Counted from the stretch's first letter, positions 45,410 to 56,428 are shown. The stretch is 64,000 bases of DNA from Ketobacter alkanivorans (GCF_002863865.1 NZ_CP022684.1:248001-312000); one strand, 5' to 3'. Notes: generated by a model from the letters alone, not told the origin. Numbers and translations: made by a program.

Positions 45410-48400
45410 ATGAAAAACCTAGAAGACCGTCTTGTAAGCCTTAATTCTGCCCTCGCTCAGCGCATCCTTATTCTGGATGGTGCCATGGGGACAATGATCC
45501 AAGCCTACCAGCTTCAGGAGCAGGACTACAGGGGCGATCGCTTCATCGAACATGGCGAAGATCTCAAGGGAAACAACGATTTACTGTCGCTCACCCGGCC
45601 AGATGTGATAGCGGCTATTCACAAAGCCTACCTGGACGTGGGTGCGGATATTATCGAAACCAACACGTTCAATTCAACTGCTGTTTCACAGGCAGACTAC
45701 AACCTGGAAGAGATCGTTTACGAATTAAACAAGATCGGCGCTGAACTGGCTCGCCAGGCTTGCGATGAAAAGACTGCGGAGAATCCGGATAAGCCTCGTT
45801 TTGTTGCAGGTGTGTTAGGGCCAACCAGTCGTACTTGCTCTATCTCTCCTGACGTGAACCGCCCTGAATATCGAAATGTTACGTTTGATTTGCTGGTTGA
45901 AAATTATACAGAAGCAACTCGAGGACTGGTTGACGGTGGTGCGGACATCATCTTAATCGAAACCGTGTTCGATACCCTCAATTGCCGAGCTGCGATCTTC
46001 GCGGTGCGTCGTTTTTTCCGAGACAATGGCATAGAGCTGCCCATCATGATTTCGGGAACGATTACCGATGCCAGCGGCCGTACTCTGTCGGGGCAAACAA
46101 CAGAAGCATTTTACAACTCGATCATTCACGCCAACCCTATCAGTATCGGGCTGAACTGTGCCCTGGGTGCCGAGCAGCTGCGCCCTTATATAGAGGAATT
46201 GTCCCGTGTGGCCAGTTGCCGGGTCAGCGCGCACCCGAACGCAGGTTTACCCAATGAGTTTGGTGCCTACGACCAGACCCCTGAGGAAATGGCCGAGATC
46301 GTAAAGGAGTTCGCCAGCAGTGGGTTTATCAATATTATCGGCGGGTGCTGCGGTACCTCCCCTGCCCACATTGAAGCCATTGCCAAAGCGATGGATGGTC
46401 TTGCCCCGCGCACGATTCCCAAGATCAAACCTGCGTTGCGTCTTTCCGGCCTGGAACCGTTTACGGTTGATGAGCATTCCCTGTTTGTGAATGTTGGTGA
46501 GCGCACCAATGTGACGGGGTCGGCCAAGTTTCGTCGCCTGATAAAAGAGGAGCAATTCGAAGAGGCCCTTCAGGTTGCTCGTGATCAAGTGGAAAATGGT
46601 GCCCAGATCATCGACATCAACATGGATGAAGGCATGTTGGATTCCGAGGGAGCGATGATCACCTTTCTGAACCTGATTGGCTCCGAGCCGGAAATCAGTC
46701 GTGTGCCGATCATGCTGGATTCTTCCAAGTGGGAAATCATCGAGCAAGGCCTGAAGCGAATTCAGGGCAAGGGGGTCGTGAACTCGATCAGCCTGAAAGA
46801 AGGTGAAGCCGAGTTCCTGGAAAAGGCCCGTTTATGCATGGAATATGGTGCAGCGGTTGTGGTCATGGCATTCGATGAGGTGGGCCAGGCAGATACCGTT
46901 CAACGTAAGCGTGAGATAACCAAGCGATCCTATGATCTGTTGGTTGGCATCGGGTTTCCGCCCCAGGACATAATTTTTGATCCTAACGTATTTGCGGTGG
47001 CCACCGGCATTGATGAACATAACAATTATGCTGTGGATTTCATCGAGGCCTGCGCTTATATCAAAGAGAATTTGCCCTACGCGCTCACCTCCGGCGGGAT
47101 CAGTAATGTGTCGTTTTCATTTCGAGGTAACGACCCCGTACGAGAGGCCATACATACTGTGTTCCTGTATCACGCCATCAAGGCTGGCCTGACCATGGGT
47201 ATCGTTAACGCAGGCCAGCTGGGAATATACGAAGACATCCCGGCCGATCTGCGCGAGCGAGTGGAAGACGTGATTCTGAATCGACGGGATGACGGAACCG
47301 ATCGTTTGCTAGAGATCGCAGAACAATTCCGCGGGGAAGGCGGACAAAAAGTCAAAGAGGATGAAGCCTGGAGGGATCTGCCGGTAACCAAGCGCCTTGA
47401 GCATGCTTTGGTAAAAGGTATCACCACACACATCATTGCGGACACAGAGGAAGCGCGCCTGCAAGCCAAGCGCCCTATTGAAGTGATCGAAGGCCCATTG
47501 ATGGATGGCATGAACGTGGTTGGTGACTTGTTCGGTCAGGGCAAAATGTTCTTGCCGCAAGTGGTGAAAAGCGCACGCGTGATGAAGCAGTCAGTGGCCC
47601 ATCTGATTCCCTATATAGAGGCCGAAAAGGATGAGCACACCAAAGCCAAGGGCAAGATCCTGATGGCGACCGTTAAAGGTGATGTGCATGATATTGGTAA
47701 AAACATCGTAGGCGTTGTGCTGCAATGCAATAATTTCGAGGTCATAGACCTGGGTGTAATGGTGCCTTGCGATAAGATTTTGGCGGAGGCAAAAAAACAC
47801 GATGTTGACATTATTGGCCTCAGTGGATTGATCACGCCATCGCTGGATGAAATGGTGCATGTGGCTAAAGAAATGCAACGGCTGGATATTAATTTACCGC
47901 TGTTAATTGGCGGTGCCACCACGTCGAAAGCACACACAGCCGTTAAAATCGACCCTCAGTTCGACAAGGCTCCTGTCGTATACGTGGCGGACGCCTCTCG
48001 GAGTGTGAATATCGCTTCTAACCTGTTGAATGAAGTCCAGCGCAATGAACTGCATGCCAAGGTAAAAGAAGAATATGAGGTCATTCGTGAGCGCAACGCT
48101 AAACGCGGTAACCGCACCAAGTTGCTTAGCTATAATGCCGCCAAGGCCAATGCACATAAAATTGACTGGGATGCATATACCCCACCCAAACCAACGTTTA
48201 CCGGTGTTAAGGTCTTTCGAGATTATCCTTTACAGGAACTGGTAGATCGAATCGACTGGACGCCATTCTTCATTTCGTGGGAATTGTCAGGAAAGTATCC
48301 CAAGATTCTGGAAGATAAAGTGGTGGGAGAAGAAGCCACCAAGCTGTTTGCCGATGCGCAAGCCATGCTGCAGCAAATCATTGCAGAAAAATGGCTTAGC

Positions 48401-49096
48401 CCCCGAGCAGTAATAGGCTTCTGGCCTGCGCAACGTATCGGTACTGATGATGTTGCGCTATTAAATGAAGACGGCTCCGAGCTGGCAGTACTGCATCATC
48501 TGCGCCAGCAAACAGATAAAGCCAACGATAGCCCCAACTTTTGCCTGGCAGACTACGTAGCGCCCGCTGGCAGCAAGCGTGACTATGTCGGCGGCTTTGT
48601 TGTGACCGCAGGGCACGGTGTCGAGGAGAAAGTAGCTGAGTTTGAAGCCAACCATGATGATTACAACGCCATTTTGTTGAAATCTCTGGCTGATCGCCTG
48701 GCAGAAGCATTAGCCGAGCGTATGCACGAACGGGTTCGTAAAGAATTTTGGGGCTACGCCAACGACGAGCAGCTCAGTAATGACCAATTGATTAAAGAGC
48801 AATATAAAGGCATCCGCCCCGCGCCTGGCTACCCTGCCTGCCCGGATCATACTGAAAAGGAAACTTTATTTAACCTGCTGGACGCAACCGAAAATACCGA
48901 TGTCACCCTTACTGAACATTTTGCCATGTTCCCAACGGCAGCAGTCAGTGGTTGGTATTTTTCTTACCCGGACTCCCGCTACTATGCAGTAGGCAAAATC
49001 AATCGAGATCAGGTGGAAGACTATGCCGATCGCAAGGGTATGACGTTAGCAGAAGCTGAGCGTTGGCTAAGCCCCAATCTTGGGTATGAGCCATAA
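45410..49096 (+). CDS. metH: Cobalamin-dependent methionine synthase
   Basis: Transfers a methyl group from methyltetrahydrofolate to homocysteine through methylcobalamin. 1228 residues, full length with all four modules. The homocysteine module has a zinc site with Cys in SIGLNCALG and [14 protein letters not shown]. The folate module has [19 protein letters not shown]. The B12 module has [17 protein letters not shown] (His ligand), with [11 protein letters not shown]. The activation domain has [15 protein letters not shown] near the end. No cobalamin riboswitch was recognised in the upstream 100 bp. The MATE exporter gene follows after only 5 nt. Confidence 0.97.
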   Translation: MKNLEDRLVSLNSALAQRILILDGAMGTMIQAYQLQEQDYRGDRFIEHGEDLKGNNDLLSLTRPDVIAAIHKAYLDVGADIIETNTFNSTAVSQADYNLEEIVYELNKIGAELARQACDEKTAENPDKPRFVAGVLGPTSRTCSISPDVNRPEYRNVTFDLLVENYTEATRGLVDGGADIILIETVFDTLNCRAAIFAVRRFFRDNGIELPIMISGTITDASGRTLSGQTTEAFYNSIIHANPISIGLNCALGAEQLRPYIEELSRVASCRVSAHPNAGLPNEFGAYDQTPEEMAEIVKEFASSGFINIIGGCCGTSPAHIEAIAKAMDGLAPRTIPKIKPALRLSGLEPFTVDEHSLFVNVGERTNVTGSAKFRRLIKEEQFEEALQVARDQVENGAQIIDINMDEGMLDSEGAMITFLNLIGSEPEISRVPIMLDSSKWEIIEQGLKRIQGKGVVNSISLKEGEAEFLEKARLCMEYGAAVVVMAFDEVGQADTVQRKREITKRSYDLLVGIGFPPQDIIFDPNVFAVATGIDEHNNYAVDFIEACAYIKENLPYALTSGGISNVSFSFRGNDPVREAIHTVFLYHAIKAGLTMGIVNAGQLGIYEDIPADLRERVEDVILNRRDDGTDRLLEIAEQFRGEGGQKVKEDEAWRDLPVTKRLEHALVKGITTHIIADTEEARLQAKRPIEVIEGPLMDGMNVVGDLFGQGKMFLPQVVKSARVMKQSVAHLIPYIEAEKDEHTKAKGKILMATVKGDVHDIGKNIVGVVLQCNNFEVIDLGVMVPCDKILAEAKKHDVDIIGLSGLITPSLDEMVHVAKEMQRLDINLPLLIGGATTSKAHTAVKIDPQFDKAPVVYVADASRSVNIASNLLNEVQRNELHAKVKEEYEVIRERNAKRGNRTKLLSYNAAKANAHKIDWDAYTPPKPTFTGVKVFRDYPLQELVDRIDWTPFFISWELSGKYPKILEDKVVGEEATKLFADAQAMLQQIIAEKWLSPRAVIGFWPAQRIGTDDVALLNEDGSELAVLHHLRQQTDKANDSPNFCLADYVAPAGSKRDYVGGFVVTAGHGVEEKVAEFEANHDDYNAILLKSLADRLAEALAERMHERVRKEFWGYANDEQLSNDQLIKEQYKGIRPAPGYPACPDHTEKETLFNLLDATENTDVTLTEHFAMFPTAAVSGWYFSYPDSRYYAVGKINRDQVEDYADRKGMTLAEAERWLSPNLGYEP

Positions 49097-49101
49097 AGAT
49101 C

Positions 49102-50439
49102 GTGACGCAATATTGGCCAACAGGGGCGCGCCTGCAGCAAATAATGGTGCTGGCGCTGCCCATTATGGCCGGTATGCTATCCCAAAGCATTCTGAATATC
49201 GTCGATACGTGGATGGTGTCCAGTTTAGGCAGTGATGCTTTGGCCGCCGTGGGCATGGCCAGTAACACCAACTACCTGGCTTCCGCTGCTGTGATTGGCT
49301 TGGGCGCAGGGGTGCAGGCTATGGTGGCGCGCCGCCGCGGTGAAAACAACGAAACCGCCATGGCCCTGCCCCTGAATGCAGGCTTGAGCATTGCATTGTT
49401 GATGGCGTTGCCTTTGTTCCTGGTGTTTTACCTCGGCGCAGCTCCTCTTATGGCATTCCTGATTGATGATCCGTTGGTCGCGCCGATTGCTGCAGATTAT
49501 TTTGGCATCCGCATTGTTGGGATCTTCGCACTGGGCATGAATTTCAGCTTTCGCGGCTACTGGAATGGCGTCAATCGCTCTACGGTATATATGCGTACCT
49601 TGATCGTAATGCATGTCTGCAATGTGGTGCTCAGTTACGGCTTCATATTTGGCGCTTTCGGCTTTCCCGAACTTGGCGTTTACGGTGCCGGCCTCGGTAC
49701 ATCGTTGGCACTTTATATTGCCAGCGTTCTCTATTTAATACAGTGTTGGATGTACTCAAGAGGGCATGGGTTTCTGGCCGTTATGCCGCGCTGGCCACAG
49801 ATTCGTGACACCTTGAAATTGGCGCTGCCCAACTCCATCCAACAGGTGTTTTTCGCCGGCGGCCTTACCATGCTGTTTTGGATCATTGCCCGGGTAGGCA
49901 CTCCAGAGCTGGCCGTTGGCCACGTATTGATCACCATCATCTTGTTTCTGATTCTGCCCTCAATGGGACTGGGAATGGCAGCCACCTCCCTTGTGAGTCA
50001 GGCTCTAGGGCGTGGCGATGCAGAAGATGCTCATCGCTGGGGCGTTAACATAACTCTTTTAGGCATGGTACTGCTATGGGTGATTGCTCTGCCCTTGGTT
50101 GTGGTGCCCGATTTGATTTTGAGCACTTTTTTCCATGAGCCCGAATTGATCGATTTGGCCAGAGCCCCCCTACAGATTACCGGGTTGTTTATTGGCCTGG
50201 ACGCCTGCGGCATTATCCTTTCTCAGGCACTGCTGGGTGCGGGTGCCAGTAGCGCTGTAATGAAAATCAGTATCATTCTTCAATGGGCGTTCTTTATACC
50301 GGCAGCATTCATTGTGGGTCCGGTTCTGGGATACGGGTTGCTTGGAATTTGGCTGTTTCAATTGATTCAGAGGTTGCTGCAGGCCATTATAATGGCCAGG
50401 CAGTGGAAGTCGCGGACCTGGGCGACCATCAAGATATAG
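49102..50439 (+). CDS. MATE family multidrug exporter
   Basis: Inner-membrane cation-coupled exporter of 445 residues with twelve hydrophobic helices in two similar halves. Family segments are LALPIMAGMLSQSILNIVD near the N-terminus and LALPNSIQQVFFAGGLTML at the second half. NorM/DinF type is likely, drug substrates not inferable. It starts with GTG at 49102, 5 nt after the metH stop, so it is coupled to metH, an unusual functional pairing. The DUF2970 gene follows after 17 nt. Confidence 0.9.
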   Translation: MTQYWPTGARLQQIMVLALPIMAGMLSQSILNIVDTWMVSSLGSDALAAVGMASNTNYLASAAVIGLGAGVQAMVARRRGENNETAMALPLNAGLSIALLMALPLFLVFYLGAAPLMAFLIDDPLVAPIAADYFGIRIVGIFALGMNFSFRGYWNGVNRSTVYMRTLIVMHVCNVVLSYGFIFGAFGFPELGVYGAGLGTSLALYIASVLYLIQCWMYSRGHGFLAVMPRWPQIRDTLKLALPNSIQQVFFAGGLTMLFWIIARVGTPELAVGHVLITIILFLILPSMGLGMAATSLVSQALGRGDAEDAHRWGVNITLLGMVLLWVIALPLVVVPDLILSTFFHEPELIDLARAPLQITGLFIGLDACGIILSQALLGAGASSAVMKISIILQWAFFIPAAFIVGPVLGYGLLGIWLFQLIQRLLQAIIMARQWKSRTWATIKI

Positions 50440-50456
50440 GATATCTGGAGGGTTAA

Positions 50457-50702
50457 ATGACTGAAAAACCTGACAATAGTACTGGCGCGCCAGATAGCAA
50501 TAGCGCCGACCGAGGCTTTTGGGGGTTGGTGCAGAGTACGCTGGCCGCAATTTTTGGCATTCAGAGCGATAAAAACCGCCAACAAGACTTTAAGAAAGGT
50601 GATGCCTCTCAGTTTATCACCATGGGCATCATTGCCGTTGTTGGCATTGTGATCACCATGATCGTAGTGGTGAATAGTGTCCTGGATTCCGCTGCCAAAT
50701 GA
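50457..50702 (+). CDS. DUF2970 domain small membrane protein
   Basis: An 81-residue protein with one C-terminal transmembrane helix (IIAVVGIVITMIVVVNSVL). The DUF2970 family motif is QSTLAAIFGIQSDKNRQQD. The function of the family is unknown. The ATG has GGAGGG about 5 nt upstream and lies 17 nt after the MATE gene, completing a metH-MATE-DUF2970 operon. Confidence 0.86.
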   Translation: MTEKPDNSTGAPDSNSADRGFWGLVQSTLAAIFGIQSDKNRQQDFKKGDASQFITMGIIAVVGIVITMIVVVNSVLDSAAK

Positions 50703-50722
50703 CCCGCAGATTGCTTGCGGGT
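50702..50722 (+). terminator. Weak hairpin after the DUF2970 gene
   Basis: ACCCGCA (50702-50708) pairs with TGCGGGT (50716-50722). There is no T-run after the stem, so an intrinsic terminator is only possible; the hairpin overlaps the stop codon. Confidence 0.3.
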
Positions 50723-50893
50723 AATGCTCGTTATTCATAAATCGATATATTGATATTTCAAAATATTCCTTTTATGAATAAAGCCATACTGGTAACCTGC
50801 ACGCCTCAAAATCCCATGACCCCTGTTTAATTCGGCTTAAGCCATATTTTTCATGTGGTTACGCACCGTCAAACGCAGTAAACGAACTTAGTT

Positions 50894-52546
50894 ATGTACG
50901 CATATACAGAATACGATCAGCAGTTGCTGAAAGAACGGGTTGCCCAGTATCGCAATCAAACCGAACGTTATCTCGGCGGCAAGCTGTCCGATGAAGAGTT
51001 TCTGGCCTTGAGGCTGCAGAACGGCTTGTACGTACAGCGCCACGCGCCAATGTTGCGGGTTGCTATTCCCTACGGCATGCTGAACAGTGCTCAGGTTCGG
51101 GTTCTGGCTGAAATCTCCCGTGATTTCGATAAGGGCTATGCACATTTCAGCACCCGACAGAACATCCAGTACAACTGGCCTGCTTTGGAGCTGGTTCCAG
51201 ACATTCTGGATAAACTGGCGTCGGTGCAAATGCACGCCATTCAAACCAGTGGCAACTGCATTCGCAACGTAACCACAGATCAGTTCGCCGGTGTGGCTAC
51301 GGACGAGATCGAAGATCCTCGCCCTTACTGCGAAATCATTCGTCAGTGGAGCACATTCCACCCTGAGTTTGCCTACCTGCCTCGCAAGTTCAAAATTGCC
51401 GTGAACGCCGCCGAATCCGATCGCGCCGCTATCAAGTTCCATGATATTGGAGTTGAGATCGTGCGCGATGCCGCAGGCAACACCGCTTTTGATATATGGG
51501 TTGGTGGTGGTTTGGGTCGTACACCGATTGTGGCAGAAAAAATCATCAGTGCCCTGCCCCGCAAATATCTGCTCTCCTACTTGGAGGCTGTGTTGCGGGT
51601 TTATAACCGTTATGGTCGCCGTGACAACAAATACAAAGCCCGTATCAAAATTTTAGTGAAAGCACTCGGCGTAGATGCATTCCGTGAAAAAGTTGATGCT
51701 GAGTGGCAGCAAATGAAAGATTCAGAAATGGATCTTCCGGACGCTGAAATCGAACGCATGAAAGGGTTCTTCCCTGCCCCGGCCTATCAATCTCTGGCAG
51801 ATAACCCTGCAGAAATGGTGGAAGCCAGAGCAGAAAATCTAGGATTCGACGCCTGGATCAAGCGCAACTGCACCGCACACAAGCAGTCGGGTTATATGGC
51901 CGTGACCCTATCGCTGAAGGCAACCTCCATTGCCCCCGGTGATGTGACAACTGAAGAGCTATCCGCCATCGCTGACTTGGCTGATCAATTCAGCTTCGGT
52001 GAAATACGCAGCACCCACAAGCAGAACGTGGTATTGGCCGATGTGCGACAGGATCAGTTGTTTGATCTTTGGCAACAATTGAAAGCACTTGGCTTCGCAA
52101 CCGCTAACATCGGCTGCCTGACTGACGTAATCTGTTGCCCAGGTGGTGACTTCTGCTCATTGGCAAATGCCAAGTCGATTCCTATTGCAGAGCAGATCCA
52201 GCGTCGTTTTGACGATTTGGATTATCTCTATGACTTGGGTGAGATCGAGCTGAACATCTCTGGCTGTATGAACGCCTGTGGTCATCATCATATTGGCAAC
52301 ATAGGCATCCTGGGTGTGGACAAGAAAGGTGAAGAATACTACCAGGTATCATTGGGTGGTAATTCCGGGCGCGACGCCAAGATCGGTAAAATCGTCGGCC
52401 CTTCATTCTTCGAGAACGATATTGCCGACGTTATTACCAAAATAATTGACGTTTATGTCGAGAAACGTATCGAGGGTGAGTCTTTCCAATCTACTTATGA
52501 GCGGGTCGGAATGGCTCCATTCAAGGAGCGTGTCTATGCCGCGTAA
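50894..52546 (+). CDS. cysI: Sulfite/nitrite reductase, sirohaem Fe-S type (CysI)
   Basis: Assimilatory reduction of sulfite to sulfide in the cytoplasm; 550 residues. The two half-domains are seen as FSTRQNIQYNWPALELVPD and FSFGEIRSTHKQNVVLADVR. The sirohaem/4Fe-4S cysteines are in LTDVICCPGGDFCSLANAKS and LNISGCMNACGHHHIGNIG. A substrate-specific label (sulfite rather than nitrite) follows from its DUF934 partner and the cys genes in the window. The DUF934 gene starts inside its last 11 nt. Confidence 0.92.
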   Translation: MYAYTEYDQQLLKERVAQYRNQTERYLGGKLSDEEFLALRLQNGLYVQRHAPMLRVAIPYGMLNSAQVRVLAEISRDFDKGYAHFSTRQNIQYNWPALELVPDILDKLASVQMHAIQTSGNCIRNVTTDQFAGVATDEIEDPRPYCEIIRQWSTFHPEFAYLPRKFKIAVNAAESDRAAIKFHDIGVEIVRDAAGNTAFDIWVGGGLGRTPIVAEKIISALPRKYLLSYLEAVLRVYNRYGRRDNKYKARIKILVKALGVDAFREKVDAEWQQMKDSEMDLPDAEIERMKGFFPAPAYQSLADNPAEMVEARAENLGFDAWIKRNCTAHKQSGYMAVTLSLKATSIAPGDVTTEELSAIADLADQFSFGEIRSTHKQNVVLADVRQDQLFDLWQQLKALGFATANIGCLTDVICCPGGDFCSLANAKSIPIAEQIQRRFDDLDYLYDLGEIELNISGCMNACGHHHIGNIGILGVDKKGEEYYQVSLGGNSGRDAKIGKIVGPSFFENDIADVITKIIDVYVEKRIEGESFQSTYERVGMAPFKERVYAA

Positions 52547-53027
52547 AATCATCAAAGATCGAGAGATTGTTGAAGATACTTATACTCTGGTGACCGAAGC
52601 TGGTCAGTTACCCGATGTTGGCGATGCACTTATTGACGCAGCCATATGGGAAGAGCTTCAACCTCAGTTGGCAGGCCGCACTGGCAAGATTGGCATAAAA
52701 GTTACAGGCGATACTGAAATCGATCAGTTGCCCGCCAATGTGCAAGAGCTGGATCTTATTGCCATTGAGTTTCCAGTGTTCCGCGATGGTCGTGGCTATT
52801 CACTGGCTCGCATCATCCGTGAGCGCTTGGGCTATGGCGGTGAGCTACGGGCCTGCGGTGATGTATTGCGGGATCAGCTGTTCTATCTGCAGCGCTGTGG
52901 CTTCAGTAGCTTTGAGACGCGAGAAGATCGCTGCATCGAGGACGCACTGAACGGATTAACCGACTTCACCGTGACGTATCAGGCTGATGCATTCGAGAAG
53001 CGCCCTATTTACCAGCGACGTTCATGA
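52536..53027 (+). CDS. DUF934 protein paired with CysI
   Basis: A 163-residue protein of the DUF934 family, encoded next to sulfite reductase in many proteobacteria and thought to serve as its accessory or electron-transfer partner, though direct evidence is limited. Family segments are LIAIEFPVFRDGRGYSLARI and RERLGYGGELRACGDVLRDQ. The ATG at 52536 has AAGGAG 7 nt upstream and overlaps cysI by 11 nt. A terminator follows at 53061. Confidence 0.88.
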   Translation: MPRKIIKDREIVEDTYTLVTEAGQLPDVGDALIDAAIWEELQPQLAGRTGKIGIKVTGDTEIDQLPANVQELDLIAIEFPVFRDGRGYSLARIIRERLGYGGELRACGDVLRDQLFYLQRCGFSSFETREDRCIEDALNGLTDFTVTYQADAFEKRPIYQRRS

Positions 53028-53060
53028 TGTCGAGTGTTCGAAAGCAGTGTTAAAATGAGA

Positions 53061-53086
53061 AGCCGCCAATTGTGCGGCTTTTCTTT
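53061..53086 (+). terminator. Intrinsic terminator after the cysI operon
   Basis: AGCCGC (53061-53066) pairs with GCGGCT (53074-53079), followed by TTTCTTTT. Confidence 0.78.
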
Positions 53087-53144
53087 TGGGAGAAAACCGA
53101 CAACAGTATGGTCTTAGATCGTATCTGAATTGTGGAGACAGATA

Positions 53145-54191
53145 ATGCATGAACAAGTAAAAGACTATTATGGCAAGACCCTTCAAAGCAGCGACGATCT
53201 GCAGACCAGCGCATGTTGTACCGACAGCGATCTGCCTGATTATCTGAAGCCCATACTGTCAAAAATCCACGATGAAGTGATGACCCGTTATTACGGCTGC
53301 GGCCTGATTGCTCCCGATGTATTGGAGGGTATGAAAATCCTCGATTTGGGCAGCGGCTCTGGCCGTGATTGTTATGCATTGTCTGCCCTAGTAGGCGAAG
53401 ACGGTTTTGTGGTGGGCGTTGATATGACCGACGAGCAGCTCGCCGTGGCAGATGCCCACAAGGAATACCATGCACAGCAGTTTGGTTTTAAGCAACCTAA
53501 CGTGCGTTTTCTAAAAGGCTATATTGAAAAACTGGATGAACTTGATCTGCCAGATGCTTCATTCGACATCATCATATCCAATTGCGTGATTAACCTGTCT
53601 CCTGACAAAGAGGCAGTACTGAAGCAGGCTCATCGTCTGTTGAAACCCGGCGGCGAAATGTACTTTTCGGACGTTTACTCCAATAAACGGGTTCCTGAAC
53701 ATTTGGTGTCTGATCCACTGCTGTATGGCGAATGCCTCAGCGGTGCATTGTATTGGAATGACTTCGTTAACCTGGCCAAGCGCTGCGGATTTGCCGATCC
53801 GCGCTTGGTGGAAGATCGACCTCTTACCATTGATAACCCGGCAATTGAACAACGTATCGGCCATATTGAATTTTTCAGTGCTACCTACAGACTGTTCAAA
53901 ATTGAACAGCTGGAACCGGCTTGTGAAGATTATGGCCAGGCGGTTATTTATAAAGGCTCCATCCCGCATCAACCCAATCACTTTGTGCTGGATAAGCACC
54001 ACTTTATTGAAACCGGCAAGGTGTTCCCGGTTTGTGGTAATACCTATCGCATGCTGAATGACACTCGCTTCAGCGCACATTTTGAGTTCATCGGTAACTG
54101 GGATAATCACTATGGTATTTTCGAAGGTTGCGGCACCTCTCTTCCCTTCGATCAGTACGTAGTGGAATCCAGCGGCGGAGGTTGTTGCTAA
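53145..54191 (+). CDS. arsM: Arsenite methyltransferase (ArsM-like)
   Basis: SAM-dependent methyltransferase that converts As(III) to methylated arsenicals. 348 residues with the SAM-binding loop KILDLGSGSGRDCYALSALV near residue 70 and the acidic VVGVDMTDEQL. The arsenic-binding cysteines lie in SNCVINLSPDK (Cys147) and YGECLSGALYW (Cys197), 50 residues apart as in characterised ArsM; more Cys occur at 24-25 and 52. The C-terminal GGGCC adds a Cys pair. ATG 53145 begins MHEQVKDYYG, the expected start. No arsR or arsB is adjacent. Confidence 0.9.
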   Translation: MHEQVKDYYGKTLQSSDDLQTSACCTDSDLPDYLKPILSKIHDEVMTRYYGCGLIAPDVLEGMKILDLGSGSGRDCYALSALVGEDGFVVGVDMTDEQLAVADAHKEYHAQQFGFKQPNVRFLKGYIEKLDELDLPDASFDIIISNCVINLSPDKEAVLKQAHRLLKPGGEMYFSDVYSNKRVPEHLVSDPLLYGECLSGALYWNDFVNLAKRCGFADPRLVEDRPLTIDNPAIEQRIGHIEFFSATYRLFKIEQLEPACEDYGQAVIYKGSIPHQPNHFVLDKHHFIETGKVFPVCGNTYRMLNDTRFSAHFEFIGNWDNHYGIFEGCGTSLPFDQYVVESSGGGCC

Positions 54192-54253
54192 AAATGACGC
54201 CCCTCAGCTAATTCAATTTGCTAAACTGATAGAAATGTCTGGGGGTTGTTTCC

Positions 54254-55420
54254 ATGGGTTCTGAGTCCATCGTTTTTTCGATATTCCTGATTTTCAGTGG
54301 CGCTGCGGTGATTTCTTCCTTCGCCTTGCTCACACGGCAACCCTTGATTGTTGGCTACATTGTGCTGGGTGGGTTGTTTGGCCCTTTCGGCCTGGATTTG
54401 GTGTCTGACAGTAAAATTCTCGAGCAGATCAGCCACATTGGCATCATATTCCTGCTGTTTCTATTGGGGCTGGATCTACAGCCCAGAAACTTTGGTAAGT
54501 TGATTGGTCGCAGTGCATTTGTCACCATCACCAGTGGGGTGATTCTATGCGTACTGGGCACGCTGATCTGTCGGCAGTTTCAATTCAGCTGGCTTGAATC
54601 CGGGTTGATTGGCATATCCCTCATGTTCTCCAGTACCATTATTGGTATTAAGCTGCTGCCCACCACCATGCTGCATCATAAGCATACCGGTGAGGTGTTG
54701 ATCGCGATCTTGTTGATACAGGATATTCTCGCCATCATTACCTTGATATTGCTTTCTGGTACTGACCATATTGGTGACGTTGGCGCATGGCTTGGGGTTG
54801 GGATATCGTTACCCGGGTTATTGATTGGTGCTCGCTATACCGTACGCTGGATCATATTGCCGCTACTGACCAGGTTCGATCGTTTCCACGAATATATTTT
54901 TCTGTTGGCCATCGGCTGGTGCCTTGGGGTGGCGGAACTGGCTCAAGCCTTGGGTTTATCACTGGAAATCGGAGCCTTTATTGCGGGAATCAGCCTTGCT
55001 AACAGTCCGATTGCGCAATACATCGCCACTAACCTGAAGCCATTGCGTGATTTTTTCCTGATATTATTCTTCTTCTCCATCGGCGCTGGGTTCAATTTAG
55101 GGCTAATCGAACAGATTTGGCTGCCCAGTATCCTGATCACTGCGCTGGTATTGGTGTTGAAGCCGGTGCTGCACGCCAAATTACTGAGTGTGACAGGGGA
55201 ATCGAAGTCTCTTTCCTGGGAGGCAGGTTTCAGGCTAGGTCAAACCAGCGAATTCTCTTTGTTGATTGCCTTTATCGCCAGTGCGCAGGGTTTGATCGGG
55301 GTGGTAGCAGCTCATGTGATTCAAGCTACCGCCATTCTGACATTTTTGATATCCACTTATATTGTGGTGTTCCGCTTTCCCACACCCATCGCTATATCCG
55401 ACCGGTTGCGCAGAGACTAG
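54254..55420 (+). CDS. Cation/proton antiporter (KefB/CPA2-like, no TrkA domain)
   Basis: Inner-membrane monovalent cation:proton antiporter of about 388 residues with twelve hydrophobic helices. Family motifs are LIVGYIVLGGLFGPFGLDL and the ion-site region ILLIQDILAIITLILLSG with the conserved QD pair. The GLSLEIGAFIAGISLANSP segment is typical of the KefB/YbaL group. Unlike KefB it ends after the membrane domain, without a TrkA-N domain. Its end overlaps the convergent oxidoreductase gene by 4 nt. The role, K+ or Na+ export, is not clear. Confidence 0.86.
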   Translation: MGSESIVFSIFLIFSGAAVISSFALLTRQPLIVGYIVLGGLFGPFGLDLVSDSKILEQISHIGIIFLLFLLGLDLQPRNFGKLIGRSAFVTITSGVILCVLGTLICRQFQFSWLESGLIGISLMFSSTIIGIKLLPTTMLHHKHTGEVLIAILLIQDILAIITLILLSGTDHIGDVGAWLGVGISLPGLLIGARYTVRWIILPLLTRFDRFHEYIFLLAIGWCLGVAELAQALGLSLEIGAFIAGISLANSPIAQYIATNLKPLRDFFLILFFFSIGAGFNLGLIEQIWLPSILITALVLVLKPVLHAKLLSVTGESKSLSWEAGFRLGQTSEFSLLIAFIASAQGLIGVVAAHVIQATAILTFLISTYIVVFRFPTPIAISDRLRRD

Positions 55421-56418
55421 ATTTTTACCAGATAGCGCCCGGTATGCTGGCCTTTTAGCACCTGGGCGATGGCCTCGGGTAGTTGTTCCAGGCCGATTGT
55501 CTGGGTGGTTTTCTGCTTGAATTCGCCAAAGTTCGGGAACAGCCATTGCTTACCGATCATGTTCCAGATGTCTTGTTTAACGTCCAGGGGTAACTCCACT
55601 GAATCAACACCCAGCAGATTCACGCCTCGCAGTATGAAAGGAAATACGCTGGTGTTCAGATCATTACCGGCAACCATGCCGCAGCATGCTACGCTGCCAC
55701 CGTACTGGATCGATTTGAGCAGGTTACCCAACACTGCGCCCCCCACCGTATCAACGGCAGCGGCCCATTGGGGTTTGTTCATGGGGCGATTAGCGTTTTC
55801 CAAAAGGGTTTCACGCTGCACAACGCTGCTGGCACCAGCGGCTTTCAGCAGCTCTTCGTGACCAGTCTTGCCAGTGCTGGCAACTACCGTAAATCCAAGG
55901 TTGTGCAACAACCACACCGCAATGATACCAACACCACCGGTGGCACCTGTCACCAGGACTGGCCCCTGCTCCGGCGAAATTCCCACTTGCAGTAATGTGT
56001 CCACGCTCATGGCTGCGGTAAACCCTGCGGTACCAAAGGCCATGGCGTTTTCTGCGCTAAGGTTATCAGGGCGATAAACCACCCAGTTGGCAGGCACCCG
56101 AATCCGACCTGCAAAACCGCCAGAAGTGTTCATCCCCAGGTCGTATCCTGTGACGATAACGGCATCACCGGGTTTATAGTGTGAGTCGGTGGAAGACACT
56201 ACCGTTCCCGCTGCATCAATACCGGGTACATGAGGGTATTTTCTGGTAACGCCACGGTTGCCAGAGGCAGACAACGCGTCTTTATAGTTCAATGACGAAT
56301 ATTCAACATCTATTACTACATCCCCAGCAGGCAGCTCTTCTGTTTTACGCTCAACAATAGAATGATCGAAGCCTGAATCGGATTCGGTAACCAGAAATGC
56401 TTTGAATGTGTTCGTCAT
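55417..56418 (-). CDS. YhdH/AcuI-family NADPH-dependent quinone oxidoreductase-like protein
   Basis: Medium-chain dehydrogenase/reductase of 333 residues related to YhdH and AcuI (acrylyl-CoA reductase). The N-terminal GroES-like domain has DVEYSSLNYKDALSASGNRG and the Rossmann loop has VLVTGATGGVGIIAVWLL. It lacks the structural zinc Cys cluster of alcohol dehydrogenases. The ATG at 56418 has AAGGAG 7 nt upstream and lies 10 nt after sohB, so both may be co-transcribed. Confidence 0.88.
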   Translation of the reverse strand: MTNTFKAFLVTESDSGFDHSIVERKTEELPAGDVVIDVEYSSLNYKDALSASGNRGVTRKYPHVPGIDAAGTVVSSTDSHYKPGDAVIVTGYDLGMNTSGGFAGRIRVPANWVVYRPDNLSAENAMAFGTAGFTAAMSVDTLLQVGISPEQGPVLVTGATGGVGIIAVWLLHNLGFTVVASTGKTGHEELLKAAGASSVVQRETLLENANRPMNKPQWAAAVDTVGGAVLGNLLKSIQYGGSVACCGMVAGNDLNTSVFPFILRGVNLLGVDSVELPLDVKQDIWNMIGKQWLFPNFGEFKQKTTQTIGLEQLPEAIAQVLKGQHTGRYLVKI

Positions 56419-56428
56419 TTGAATCTCC

